64,000 nucleotides of DNA, from positions 264,121-328,120 of the forward strand of contig CAZCVE010000001.1 in NCBI GenBank assembly GCA_964502175.1. The letters are read 5' to 3'. The translations under genes were made by a program, and so were the position numbers. This DNA is from JAFLCL01 sp964502175 (GTDB lineage: Bacteria > Myxococcota_A > Polyangia > Polyangiales > Sandaracinaceae). Below the pieces are notes generated by a model. That model saw only the letters and a list, made by a program, of their open reading frames with translations, searched no databases and was not told the DNA's origin. Of this stretch, positions 44,701 through 51,782 are shown piece by piece (positions within the stretch are counted from its first letter, which is position 1; each line of letters begins with the position of its first letter).

Positions 44701-46024
44701 CATCCTCGCGACGGACCTCGACCTCGTCGTCGAGGGCACGGACGCGTTCCTCTCGGGCTACAGCCCCGGCATCGCGCCGTCGACCGAGTACGGCGATCTC
44801 GTCTTCGGCACGCTCGCGGCGGGCGACGCGTCCGCCGTGGAGTGGGAGATCGTCGACGGCGTGCCGGACGACGCGGGTCGCCCGGTCGGCTCGGTGGACG
44901 GCTGGCGCGGCGGCATCCAGGAGGCGGGCGACAACGTCGGCCGCTGGACGTCCATGGCGCGCGGCTCGGACGGCACGTTCTTCATCTCGTACTACGACGT
45001 CACGAACTCGGCGCTGAAGATCGCGATCGGCCGCCCGGGCTCGTGGTCGTCGCACACGGTCGACGCGACCGGCGACGCGGGCCGCTACACGTCGATCACG
45101 CTCTCGGCGGCTGGCGCGCCGGTGATCTCGTACCAGCGCATCGAGCCCGCGGCGGACATGTCCGGCCGCATCCACAGCGCGGTGCGCGTGGCCACGGCGT
45201 CGAGCGCGTCGCCGAGCGGCACGGCGGACTGGACCACGACGGAGGTCTCGGGTCTCGACGGCGCGTGCCGTCCCGAGTACTGCGCCGAGGGTCAGGCCTG
45301 CCTCGTGACCGGCGCTTGCGTGACGCCCGCCTCGGGCTGCTCGCCCGCCTGCGGTGACGAGTCGGCATGCGTCGCGGGTGCGTGTCAGGACGCGCTCGCC
45401 GATCCGTACGTGGAAGACCTCTTCCCCGGCCGCGGCCTCTACACGAACATCGCGCGCGCCGGCTCGGGCTACGCGGTGACCTACTACGATCGCTCGGAAG
45501 GCAACTTCTACGGCGTGTCGTCGGACGGCACGACGTGGGGAACGCCCTTCCTCATCGACGGCTACAGCCGCACGGGCTCGGGCGACTCGGGCCTCGGCAG
45601 CTCGCTCTTCGTCGACACGATGGGCACGTGGCACGTGACCTACGTCGATGGCACCGACGAGGGCCTGCGCTATGCCCAGATCAGCGGCGGCGCCGTGACG
45701 GTGCGCGAGCTGGTGGACGACGGCACGACCGACGGCACCACGCCGCACAGCGACGGACGTCACCTCGTCGGCGACGACTCGTCGGTGATCGTGACCGGCG
45801 GCGGTGAAGTTCGCGTCGCCTACCAGGACGCGACCTCGCACACGCTGATGATCGCGCGTCGCTCGGGCACGACGTGGTCGCAGCGCGTGATCGACGACGA
45901 AGACCACACGGGCTTCTGGGTCGAGCAGGCGCCCACGGCGACCGGCTCGCGCGTGGCCACGTGGTGGCGCCGCCAGGTGATGCGCAACACCGTCGACGGC
46001 GTCCGCGTCGTGTCGGGCGACTAG
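41786..46024 (+). CDS. Giant fused surface protein: MYXO-CTERM-type protein joined to a lipoprotein
   Basis: A single 1412-codon frame. Part one (residues 1-850) starts with a signal (FVACFVVMAVFACGGGG), has a long beta-rich body with EF-hand-like DVNGDGVTDIS near 575, and ends in a tail of the MYXO-CTERM kind. That tail runs from ACDC through a hydrophobic MFASLLVLGAFVARRARG. Part two begins with a second lipoprotein signal (ARAVLSLLAVGALVFLTACD, lipobox Cys883). Its beta-propeller-like body repeats phrases such as RWTSMARGSDGTFFISYYD and YAVTYYDRSEGN, with a Cys-rich insert. No stop separates them; an in-frame GTG at 44375 could start part two alone. The ATG at 41786 has GGAGG upstream. Confidence 0.82.
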   Translation: MLVRSSGSPSPDVWVRWVRAFVACFVVMAVFACGGGGCSGCAQCGLEPIRGGFPVAEQIPNSAQVRLTESGVGFIEDNAMPIVSLAVPGGLAFPVDEIRQTFAGIDITICRGGGCGARAEIAGLDLVPQDGSNVLRANIRLRLISTRPDGTDGAWPGTCDVTIDTRRSGGSRDFVGITADITLSEITEAARRGYTQIELPPGSIDFTEGQEIENSDIRISGGFLGSCGVLDLDFIKGLILDQLTGQVTSLFDSAIGEQLCTRQGEFGCPTGTVADGTGPEALCLYRAGGECVPALLGMDGRGDLGNAFLGGLSPGTHAPIQILLAAGGEGEAVNSGMSIFMAGGFMSMDRAFSRTPGHNPCVPMTVAPARPTISRVATFRGNSVPGLATPPHLGIGLAEDYLNYAGYGMYDSGMLCLGVGTRLSQQLSTGLFSVLVPTLRALTFPGGAAPISLAVRPQEPPTFEIGSSAGETLLTITLPNAQIDFYVFSQERYIRFMTYETDLVIGVNLSVMDGQIVPEIVGVTPTNSSVLNSEILTENPDSLAMTIETVLTMFAGMLTSGISPIDLPPIDVNGDGVTDISIQVPEGGLRGVDDSGEEFLGIFANLALGTPMSLSLPVETSLELSDLEVLPNSMGQDTFGQNGRNTVWLTFGAEGPEAVAYEYSYRIDGALWSPWTTERRVQIDDAALLLQAHHTIEGRARVVGEPNSVDRTPAMTELLIDVLAPEITLEARRDAQGVRVIAEDIVSDVTNLEMRWRVADGETQWSDWGAILDLDVDPELVQVEVRDEAGNVGRSQAPLIRGIPNPAGAGACDCRAAVGASSPTSGAPLGMFASLLVLGAFVARRARGSKGGSRLARRPFGGDVARAVLSLLAVGALVFLTACDCGGEMGRPDGGPPDAPPVACGGETCMAARPPGDTSGEICCEAEMMCVDYDLATICDPGFICPIDNITVDASCEVACSACEELPPLATGILATDLDLVVEGTDAFLSGYSPGIAPSTEYGDLVFGTLAAGDASAVEWEIVDGVPDDAGRPVGSVDGWRGGIQEAGDNVGRWTSMARGSDGTFFISYYDVTNSALKIAIGRPGSWSSHTVDATGDAGRYTSITLSAAGAPVISYQRIEPAADMSGRIHSAVRVATASSASPSGTADWTTTEVSGLDGACRPEYCAEGQACLVTGACVTPASGCSPACGDESACVAGACQDALADPYVEDLFPGRGLYTNIARAGSGYAVTYYDRSEGNFYGVSSDGTTWGTPFLIDGYSRTGSGDSGLGSSLFVDTMGTWHVTYVDGTDEGLRYAQISGGAVTVRELVDDGTTDGTTPHSDGRHLVGDDSSVIVTGGGEVRVAYQDATSHTLMIARRSGTTWSQRVIDDEDHTGFWVEQAPTATGSRVATWWRRQVMRNTVDGVRVVSGD

Positions 46025-46056
46025 AGACGCGTTCGCCCTTCGGGGCGCCTCGCGGC

Positions 46057-46075
46057 GGGGTTGCGCAGCAACCCC
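46057..46075. other. Hairpin in purine-rich intergenic DNA
   Basis: An 8-bp perfect stem GGGGTTGC/GCAACCCC with a GCA loop lies 33 bases after the fused-protein stop. It is followed by purine-rich DNA with periodic GCGAC words (46078-46135) and then by the terminator at 46168. This 195-base gap holds no gene. Confidence 0.55.
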
Positions 46076-46167
46076 TGGAGCGGGAGCGACGCGGAGGAGC
46101 GAAGCGACGTAGTGAGCGACGGGGTGCGCGAGGGGCCGGAGGTCCCTCGCCCGGCCAACAGAGAGAG

Positions 46168-46191
46168 AGCCCGCTTCACCGCGGGCTTTTT
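46168..46191 (+). terminator. Intrinsic terminator before the methyltransferase gene
   Basis: Stem AGCCCGC/GCGGGCT with a 6-base loop followed directly by four further T residues. It is the clearest factor-independent terminator in the window, positioned to end the transcript of the fused surface protein. Confidence 0.88.
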
Positions 46192-46219
46192 CGTTCCGTC
46201 GGGTGCACGCTCCGCCGCG

Positions 46220-46915
46220 ATGAGCGACAGCTACCAGGACATCTACGCGAGCAAGGCCGACAGCTACGACGAGCTCGTCTCGCACGAGGACCACGAGGGC
46301 AACCTCGAGCGGATCCTCGAAGAGCTGGTGCCCGGCGCGGGTCTCCGCATCGTCGAGACGGGCGCGGGCACGGGCCGCCTGACGAAGCTGCTCGCGCCGC
46401 GGGCCACGCGCATCGACGCGTTCGACGGCTCGAGCGCGATGATCGACGTCGCCAAGCGATCGTTCGAACACGCCGCGCACGTGACGCTCGGCGTGGCGCG
46501 CCACGAGGCGCTGCCCGTCGAGACCGACGTCGCCGATCTCGCGCTCGAGGGCTGGGCCTTCGGTCACGCGCTCAGCTGGAACGCCGACGGCTGGCGCGAC
46601 GACGTGCGTCGCTGGGTGACGGAGCTCGACCGCGTCACGCGCGAGGGTGGGCGCGTGATCTTGATCGAGACGATGGGCACGGGCGTGCTCACACCGTTCG
46701 AGGGCGGCCACTCGCTCGAGCCCTTCGACGCCTTCGTGCGCGAGACGCTCGGCTTCGAGCGTCACGTGGTGCGCACGGACTACGCGTTCGCTTCGGTCGA
46801 CGAAGCGGCACGCGTGCTCGGCTTCTTCTTCGGCGAGCGGATGATCGCTCGCGTGCGCGACAACGCCTGGACGATCGTGCCCGAGCACACGGGCGTCTAC
46901 GTCAGAACGCGCTGA
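46220..46915 (+). CDS. SAM-dependent methyltransferase
   Basis: A 231-residue class-I methyltransferase. Motif I is RIVETGAGTGRLTKLLAP, the acidic end of strand 2 is IDAFDGSSAMIDVA, and motif IV is VADLALEGWAFGHAL. The C-terminal half has GGRVILIETMGTG. The Tyr-rich start, YASKADSYDELVSHEDHEGN, resembles UbiE/Menaquinone-type or DUF-type methyltransferases. The substrate is unknown. Its stop is one base from that of the convergent small gene at 46917. Confidence 0.85.
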   Translation: MSDSYQDIYASKADSYDELVSHEDHEGNLERILEELVPGAGLRIVETGAGTGRLTKLLAPRATRIDAFDGSSAMIDVAKRSFEHAAHVTLGVARHEALPVETDVADLALEGWAFGHALSWNADGWRDDVRRWVTELDRVTREGGRVILIETMGTGVLTPFEGGHSLEPFDAFVRETLGFERHVVRTDYAFASVDEAARVLGFFFGERMIARVRDNAWTIVPEHTGVYVRTR

Positions 46916-46916
46916 T

Positions 46917-47150
46917 TCACTCTGCGGGGGCGGCTTCGAGATCGTTCGCAACGACGTCGGCGCGGGCGGTGCCCACGGCCTTCAGCATCTCGTTGCGATC
47001 GACGAGGCCCGCGTCGAGCAGCGCGCGCATGTAGCCGTCCGCGTAGCCGTGGGCGCGCATCATCTTCGCGTACGCACCACCCTCGAAGCGGGCCCGCGTG
47101 ACGTCGGCGACGAGACCACGGACCTGGGCGAGCAGCTGGGACTTGTTCAT
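46917..47150 (-). CDS. Small hypothetical protein
   Basis: A 77-residue soluble, helical protein: VRGLVADVTRARFEGGAYAK, then HGYADGYMRALLDAGLVDRN. The GAGGAG ribosome site 8 bases before the ATG and clean codon use support it as a real gene. No family recognised; no signal or metal motif is present. It is convergent with the methyltransferase. Confidence 0.68.
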   Translation of the reverse strand: MNKSQLLAQVRGLVADVTRARFEGGAYAKMMRAHGYADGYMRALLDAGLVDRNEMLKAVGTARADVVANDLEAAPAE

Positions 47151-47312
47151 GGGCGACTCCTCGGCTCACGTGCGCCGGCGGATCGGGCGGGCACGCGGAT
47201 GACCCGTTGGTGCCGGAGCGCGGATCGATCGTCAAGAAAGGCGCGAGAATGCGGCGAACCAACAGAAAGGCTTGACGAATCTCAGGCGGGCTCAGGTAGC
47301 CTCCTGGAAGCG

Positions 47313-47909
47313 GTGGTGAGATGGACGACGCTCAACGCTAGGGAGGCAGGCGAGGCCGTCGCGGACTACTTCTCGGTTCAGTTGACGGGTTCAGCTCGGC
47401 GGCTCCGCCGAGTGGCTACTGGAATGGGCACCGGGGCATACTTTGGGAACGACTTCCCCGAGACGTACTGCAGTTCCACGATCGCAGGCTGCATGGACAC
47501 CAACGTCGATGGAACTCTCGCGGCGGATCCGTTCAACGACCGGGTCAGTGCGTTCTCAACGCTGTTTCACGACATGTTCGACGATGGCCCCGTGGCGGCA
47601 GGTTTTGGTCACAACGGGAGCGTCTGGGTCGAAAGCTGCGTGATGGGAACTTGTCGTCCCACAGACGCGTTGGTCGCGGTGCCATCTCCTTCCTTGCTGG
47701 ATGAGAACGTCGCGGTCCCGCTCAACGTGCTGCAGATCGCAATCCGCGCGTGGCTCTTCGAGCCCGTTGGCGGACTCGCGTTCACCGTGCCGACCGTCAT
47801 GCGCGGAGTTACGCGGGCACTGCGACTTGCCGGGGTTGACGATGTTTCGATCTGTGCGTTGTACGAGGCCCATCAGCCAGTGGCCAACTGCGGCGCGTGG
47901 TTCCCGTGA
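47313..47909 (+). CDS. Hypothetical protein, first gene of a compositionally distinct cassette
   Basis: About 198 residues from the GTG at 47313 (or 47316). Visible stretches are GEAVADYFSVQLTGSARRL, GTGAYFGNDFPETYC, a Cys-containing middle and IRAWLFEPVGGLAF. It has no obvious signal peptide. The early ADYFS phrase could be the end of a longer peptidase-like protein, so 5' truncation is possible; I cannot confirm this. Codon use is less G/C-biased than in neighbouring genes. A TTGACG / TAGCCT pair (47272-47277, 47297-47302) could be its promoter. The stop overlaps the GTG start of the next gene. Confidence 0.55.
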   Translation: MVRWTTLNAREAGEAVADYFSVQLTGSARRLRRVATGMGTGAYFGNDFPETYCSSTIAGCMDTNVDGTLAADPFNDRVSAFSTLFHDMFDDGPVAAGFGHNGSVWVESCVMGTCRPTDALVAVPSPSLLDENVAVPLNVLQIAIRAWLFEPVGGLAFTVPTVMRGVTRALRLAGVDDVSICALYEAHQPVANCGAWFP

Positions 47910-48412
47910 CTACCTCGGGACTCGCCGTGATGTTGGCCGCGTCCGGATGCTTGCTCGCGAGTTGCGGTCCGTACCCCTGCCTGGAGGATCTGGAAGAGGG
48001 TACAACACTCGACGTTGTCGTGACCGGAGCGGCCGATCGGCTCCCGGGAGAGGTTCTCGTTTCCTGCGGGGGACTCGATGGAGTAGCCGACGGGCTCGTG
48101 ATTCAACTCCAGGCGCGCTTGGACGTACGCGACAGTTGCCAACCATTCGTCGCAACCGTCTCGAGTGACGAGAGGCTCGATTTCGCCGCAACGCAGGCAC
48201 CCTGGCTACTGGGGGAAGTGGTCGCCGCTTCGACGGTTGAGTCTCACGACGTCGCAGGATGTCAGGGCGCGTGGGCCATCAGCTTACGAACAACTTCGCC
48301 ATCTTCGGACGCGAGCCGTACTGGGGTGCTCGATCGAGTGTTCGTCGGCGATGGTGGAGAGTGCCCGAGTCGCTGTTCCGACAGCTTCCAGGTGGAGATC
48401 ACACGACGATGA
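47906..48412 (+). CDS. Lipoprotein, second gene of the distinct cassette
   Basis: A 168-residue lipoprotein from the GTG at 47906, which overlaps the preceding stop by 4 bases. The signal SGLAVMLAASGCLLASCGPY has a lipobox (LLASC). The mature part has several Cys (VSCGG, DSCQPF, VAGCQGAW, ECPSRCSD) and is beta-rich. No family recognised. It is coupled on both sides: its stop overlaps the ATG of the third gene. Codon use is again less GC-rich than the surroundings. Confidence 0.62.
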   Translation: MTTSGLAVMLAASGCLLASCGPYPCLEDLEEGTTLDVVVTGAADRLPGEVLVSCGGLDGVADGLVIQLQARLDVRDSCQPFVATVSSDERLDFAATQAPWLLGEVVAASTVESHDVAGCQGAWAISLRTTSPSSDASRTGVLDRVFVGDGGECPSRCSDSFQVEITRR

Positions 48413-48783
48413 AGTTGACACAACGATGGCCACTCGCCGGAGCGCTAGCGGTGTTGGGATGTTCAAGCGCTTCGACGCCTGCGCCTCGACCAGTCTGCCG
48501 GCCTCTGCCCTCTGCGCCGGAGGTCATCGAGCTGACCTGTGTCGATTCAGCCGGTCTGAGCGTTGCGGCAGGTTGGGCGCCCTATTGCGATCCGTCCGAC
48601 GCACCTAGTGATCGCGTGGAGGAAGTCCGGGCTGACCGCCTGCCCGATTGTCAGTCGCACATCGCGGCACCAGACGAGGTGCCAGAAGGCGAGTGGCGGC
48701 CAGCGTGTGGTGCCCTCCCGCCCTTGCTGTTCGGGCCAGAGATCCTGAAGTGCATTCCGCGCACCGTCGACGCCGGCGGATGA
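48409..48783 (+). CDS. Small lipoprotein, third gene of the distinct cassette
   Basis: A 124-residue lipoprotein: KLTQRWPLAGALAVLGCSSA with lipobox, then a short Pro-rich spacer and a Cys-containing domain (IELTCVDSAG, WAPYCDPSDA, WRPACGALPPLLFGPEILKC). I start at the ATG at 48409, which overlaps the previous stop (ATGA) and gives a proper signal; the longer upstream frame does not. AGGTGGAG lies upstream. The three genes look like one coupled unit. Function unknown. Confidence 0.62.
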   Translation: MKLTQRWPLAGALAVLGCSSASTPAPRPVCRPLPSAPEVIELTCVDSAGLSVAAGWAPYCDPSDAPSDRVEEVRADRLPDCQSHIAAPDEVPEGEWRPACGALPPLLFGPEILKCIPRTVDAGG

Positions 48784-48895
48784 GAGGGCGCAAGTGCGCT
48801 GGCGTCCGCCGATCGTGCGACATGCCATCTCCCCGAGACGCGACGCCCGCTGCCGAAATGTTGCGTGTGTTCGGAGGCGGCTCGATAACGAGGTC

Positions 48896-49093
48896 ATGTC
48901 GCACGAACCCACGCGTTCTCCCGATCATCACGCGCGCATGCCGTCCGCGAAGGACACGTGGCGCGCGGGCAGCTTCTCGCCGAAGGACCGCCGCAAGAGC
49001 GCGCCCGAGCGCCGCGTCGAGACGGATCGCGCCGTGGGCGGCGAGCGTCGCAAGAGCGCCCTCAAGACGATCGCCGCGCTCCTGCGCTTCTGA
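48896..49093 (+). CDS. Small basic protein
   Basis: A 65-residue protein rich in Arg, Lys and Ser, with PSAKDTWRAGSFSPKDRRKS and GGERRKSALKTIAALLRF. An AACGAGG ribosome site precedes the ATG. Small Arg/Lys-rich proteins of this kind are often nucleic-acid binding, but no family is recognised. It lies between the low-GC cassette and the next lipoprotein gene. Confidence 0.5.
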   Translation: MSHEPTRSPDHHARMPSAKDTWRAGSFSPKDRRKSAPERRVETDRAVGGERRKSALKTIAALLRF

Positions 49094-49152
49094 GCGTCGG
49101 TGCTCGAAGCGCGTGACGTGACGCCGCCGGCCGACGCTCGCATGCTGGTGCG

Positions 49153-49923
49153 ATGAGCGCGCGCACTGCCCGTCGGCTGTCTCTCTCGATCGGCTCGTGG
49201 GCGTTCGCGGCCTGCGTGTCCAGCGCGAGCGTTCCCGTCGCGAGCCCGGTGCCCGTCGCGCGCGTCGCGCCACCGCGCGTCTACCGCGTCGACTACCTGC
49301 CCGAGCTCGGTGATGCGCCGCTGTTGGTCGAGCCGGAGGGGCCGTGTCGCCGCGTTCCCCGAGCGGACGACGCCGAAGCAGGCGTGGCGCTGATCTCCGC
49401 AGAGCCCGCGCAGGGCAGCGACGTCGTCTCGGGTGACGGCTCGTGTCTCCTCCATCGCGGGCGTCGTCTCGCGCTCGAAGACACGAACGCGTTCGAGGAC
49501 GAGCTGGAGATCTGCGAGCTGACCGCGATCGAGCTCCGCCCCGACGACGCGTGCGACGGTTGGCTCGCGGTCGACGATCCACGCGCGACCTTCTCGCGCC
49601 CTCCGGAGCTCGAGTGGGAGGAGGACGGACCGATCCAGGGCGATCACACGCTGGTGTTCGAGGACCTCGTGCTGCACGAGCACCGCGGCCCGCCGATCGA
49701 CGAGATCTGTCCCGACAGCGCGACGCTCGACGTGACGCGGAGCGATGGAAGCGTCGTCGGCCGCTGGGAGGGCCAGAGCATCTTCGACGTGCACGCGATC
49801 CTCACGGTCGACGGGCACCGGTGGTTGATGATCCGCGATCGGCTCGTGCCGCTCGACGGCGGCGAGCCCGGCCGCACGTGGGGCGGTCGCTTCGACGACT
49901 CGGGCGCGGATCCCTGCGGGTGA
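49153..49923 (+). CDS. Hypothetical exported protein
   Basis: A 256-residue protein with a possible lipoprotein signal (LSIGSWAFAACVSS). The mature part is acidic with scattered Cys (GPCRRVPRADD, GSCLLHRGRR, EICELTAIEL, DDACDGWLAVDD, EICPDSATLDV). It ends with a beta-rich section, RWLMIRDRLVPLDGGEPGR. No family recognised. It is convergent with the membrane kinase gene at 49940, with 16 bases between stops; those bases carry a partial duplication of the kinase gene's tail. Confidence 0.65.
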   Translation: MSARTARRLSLSIGSWAFAACVSSASVPVASPVPVARVAPPRVYRVDYLPELGDAPLLVEPEGPCRRVPRADDAEAGVALISAEPAQGSDVVSGDGSCLLHRGRRLALEDTNAFEDELEICELTAIELRPDDACDGWLAVDDPRATFSRPPELEWEEDGPIQGDHTLVFEDLVLHEHRGPPIDEICPDSATLDVTRSDGSVVGRWEGQSIFDVHAILTVDGHRWLMIRDRLVPLDGGEPGRTWGGRFDDSGADPCG

Positions 49924-49939
49924 TCAGCGCTTCGTCTGA

Positions 49940-51625
49940 TCAGCTGCGCTTGGTCGAGTCGACGGCGCGGTGCTCGCCCGTCGAGCCGGACTGCCGGAGC
50001 GTCGCGGGGAACAGCTGCTTCATGTGCCACGCCTGGAGCGCAGCGCGGCGCTCGGCGTCGTCGAGGCGCGAGCGCAGGCGGCTGACCGTTCGCAAGAACA
50101 GGAACGCGACGGCGAGCGTGAGCACGGCCACGGCGGCCGCGAGGATCGGCTGGCGCAGGTACACGATCGCGGCCGCGATGAGCGGCATGCCGAGCATCAT
50201 CATCACCGAGACGGCGATGGTGAGGTTGCCCTCGCGCGCCTCGCGCTGACGCGACTCCTCGAGATCTTGCTCCGCCTCGCGCGGCAGCGTCTCACCGCTC
50301 GTGTCGCTCAAGACCTGCACGAGCAGGCGCTGCGCCTCGGGGTGCTCGTTCTCGAGCGCCATCGCGCGCAGAGCCTCGTGCATCGCCTCGGGGAGCACGT
50401 CGTGCCGCGGCTTGGTCGACTCGAGCAGCTCCTTGGCGCGCGCCACGTGACGCGTCGCGAGCGCGCGCTTGGTGGAGCTGTCGCGCTCACCATCGAGCCA
50501 GCGCTCGAGCGCGAGGCCGATCTCGTCGGCGTGCTGGTAGCGACCATCGCGATCGACCTGCGTGGCGCGCACGCAGATCTCGTCGAGGCCCGGATCCATG
50601 TCGCCGACGTACTGCGACGGTCGCGCGACGATGCCGTCGACGATCATCGCGACCACGCGCACGTAGTTGGCGTCATCGCGGAAGCGCCGCAGCGTGAGGA
50701 TCTCGAAGAGGATCACGCCGAGCGCGTAGATGTCGGCGCGGCCATCGATCGACTCTCCGCGCGCCTGCTCGGGCGCCATGTACGAGAGCGTGCCGACGAG
50801 GTTGCCCGGCTTCGTGAGGTTGTAGTTCGGCTTGATGACCTTGAGCATCGACGGGTCGGCCGCGACCATCGAGCGACGCTCTCCGGGCATCGATCCGGCG
50901 TCGACGATCTCGCGAGAGAGACCCCAGTCGAGCACGTAGACCTCGCCGAAGTCGCCGATCATCACGTTCGACGGCTTGAGGTCGCGGTGCACGACACCGC
51001 GCGTGTGCGCGTAGTGGATCGCGCGACAGACCTGCAGCATCGCGGCGATCAGGCGGCGCCGCGGGAACTTCTTCACGAACGCGTCTTCTTGCTGATGAAG
51101 GCCGTGGAGGATGCGCGACAGCGTCAGGCCGCGGACGCGCTTCATCGTGAAGAAGAGGCGACCGTCCTGACGGCCGAGATCGTAGACCGGGACGATCGCG
51201 GGGTGCTCGAGCTGGCCCTGCACGCGCGCTTCGCGGAGGAAGCGCTGCTTGGTGTCCGACGTCTCGACGTACGAGTGCATCGTCTTGACGGCCACCGCGC
51301 GACCGATGTGTCGATCGCGCTGGAGGCGGACCTCGCCCATGCCGCCCGAGCCGAGCAGCGGGCCATCTTCGTAGCGGAGGCCGTGGTCTTCGAGGTCTGC
51401 CTCGCCCACCGCGAGCTCGACGGTGCCGATCGAGGGCTCACCCGGCGCGCGGGCGTACGAGTTCTCCGGATCCGACAGGCGCGCGCGCGCCTTGTCGTCC
51501 ATCGTGGGCGCCGTCTTCCGCGGCGACACACCTGCGAGCTCGGCGGTCGACGGCTTGCCGACCTCGGGCCCTCCGGGATCCGGGAGAGAGCCGCTGGCGG
51601 CGGGATGGGGGACCTTCTCGGACAC
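49940..51625 (-). CDS. Membrane Ser/Thr protein kinase
   Basis: About 561 residues from the GTG at 51625 (an ATG at 51502 would give 520). A disordered N-terminus precedes the kinase: GSGGMGEV P-loop (92-99), Lys114 in VAVKTM, HRDLKPSNVM (213-222), DWG for DFG (233-235) and SYMAPEQARG. A helical segment follows, then two membrane helices (about residues 472-520, MMMLGMPLIAAAIVYLRQPI and onward). The short basic C-terminus would be cytoplasmic or periplasmic depending on topology. It is divergent from the beta-helix lipoproteins. It could phosphorylate the FHA partner encoded at 55412, which is inference. Confidence 0.88.
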   Translation of the reverse strand: MSEKVPHPAASGSLPDPGGPEVGKPSTAELAGVSPRKTAPTMDDKARARLSDPENSYARAPGEPSIGTVELAVGEADLEDHGLRYEDGPLLGSGGMGEVRLQRDRHIGRAVAVKTMHSYVETSDTKQRFLREARVQGQLEHPAIVPVYDLGRQDGRLFFTMKRVRGLTLSRILHGLHQQEDAFVKKFPRRRLIAAMLQVCRAIHYAHTRGVVHRDLKPSNVMIGDFGEVYVLDWGLSREIVDAGSMPGERRSMVAADPSMLKVIKPNYNLTKPGNLVGTLSYMAPEQARGESIDGRADIYALGVILFEILTLRRFRDDANYVRVVAMIVDGIVARPSQYVGDMDPGLDEICVRATQVDRDGRYQHADEIGLALERWLDGERDSSTKRALATRHVARAKELLESTKPRHDVLPEAMHEALRAMALENEHPEAQRLLVQVLSDTSGETLPREAEQDLEESRQREAREGNLTIAVSVMMMLGMPLIAAAIVYLRQPILAAAVAVLTLAVAFLFLRTVSRLRSRLDDAERRAALQAWHMKQLFPATLRQSGSTGEHRAVDSTKRS

Positions 51626-51782
51626 GCGTTCACACGATAGCCCGGACGGCCGCCGCGCCCCAATCGGGAAAGCGCGCGACCCGAAAGAGGCCGCGGCCGC
51701 GATCACGAGGCAGGCGCGGTTCCTGCTTTTCCGAGGCACCATGCTGCCGACTCGCTCTTCGTCCTCGTCCCTCGGAGCCTCG

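Noticed and set aside
46078..46135. Purine-rich GCGAC-periodic stretch as a small RNA gene
   Set aside because: No promoter is recognisable and the only strong hairpins fit 3' UTR and terminator roles.
41807..46951. 1714-codon minus-strand frame
   Set aside because: Antisense to the fused surface protein gene and the methyltransferase; composition is typical of a GC-rich shadow.
47313..47909. Assignment to a fungalysin-type or similar metallopeptidase C-terminus
   Set aside because: Only a vague ADYFS resemblance; no zinc-binding motif is visible, so it was left unidentified.
49940..51625. DWG in place of DFG taken as proof of a pseudokinase
   Set aside because: The Asp is kept, and DWG/DLG variants occur in active bacterial kinases; catalytic loop and Lys are intact.
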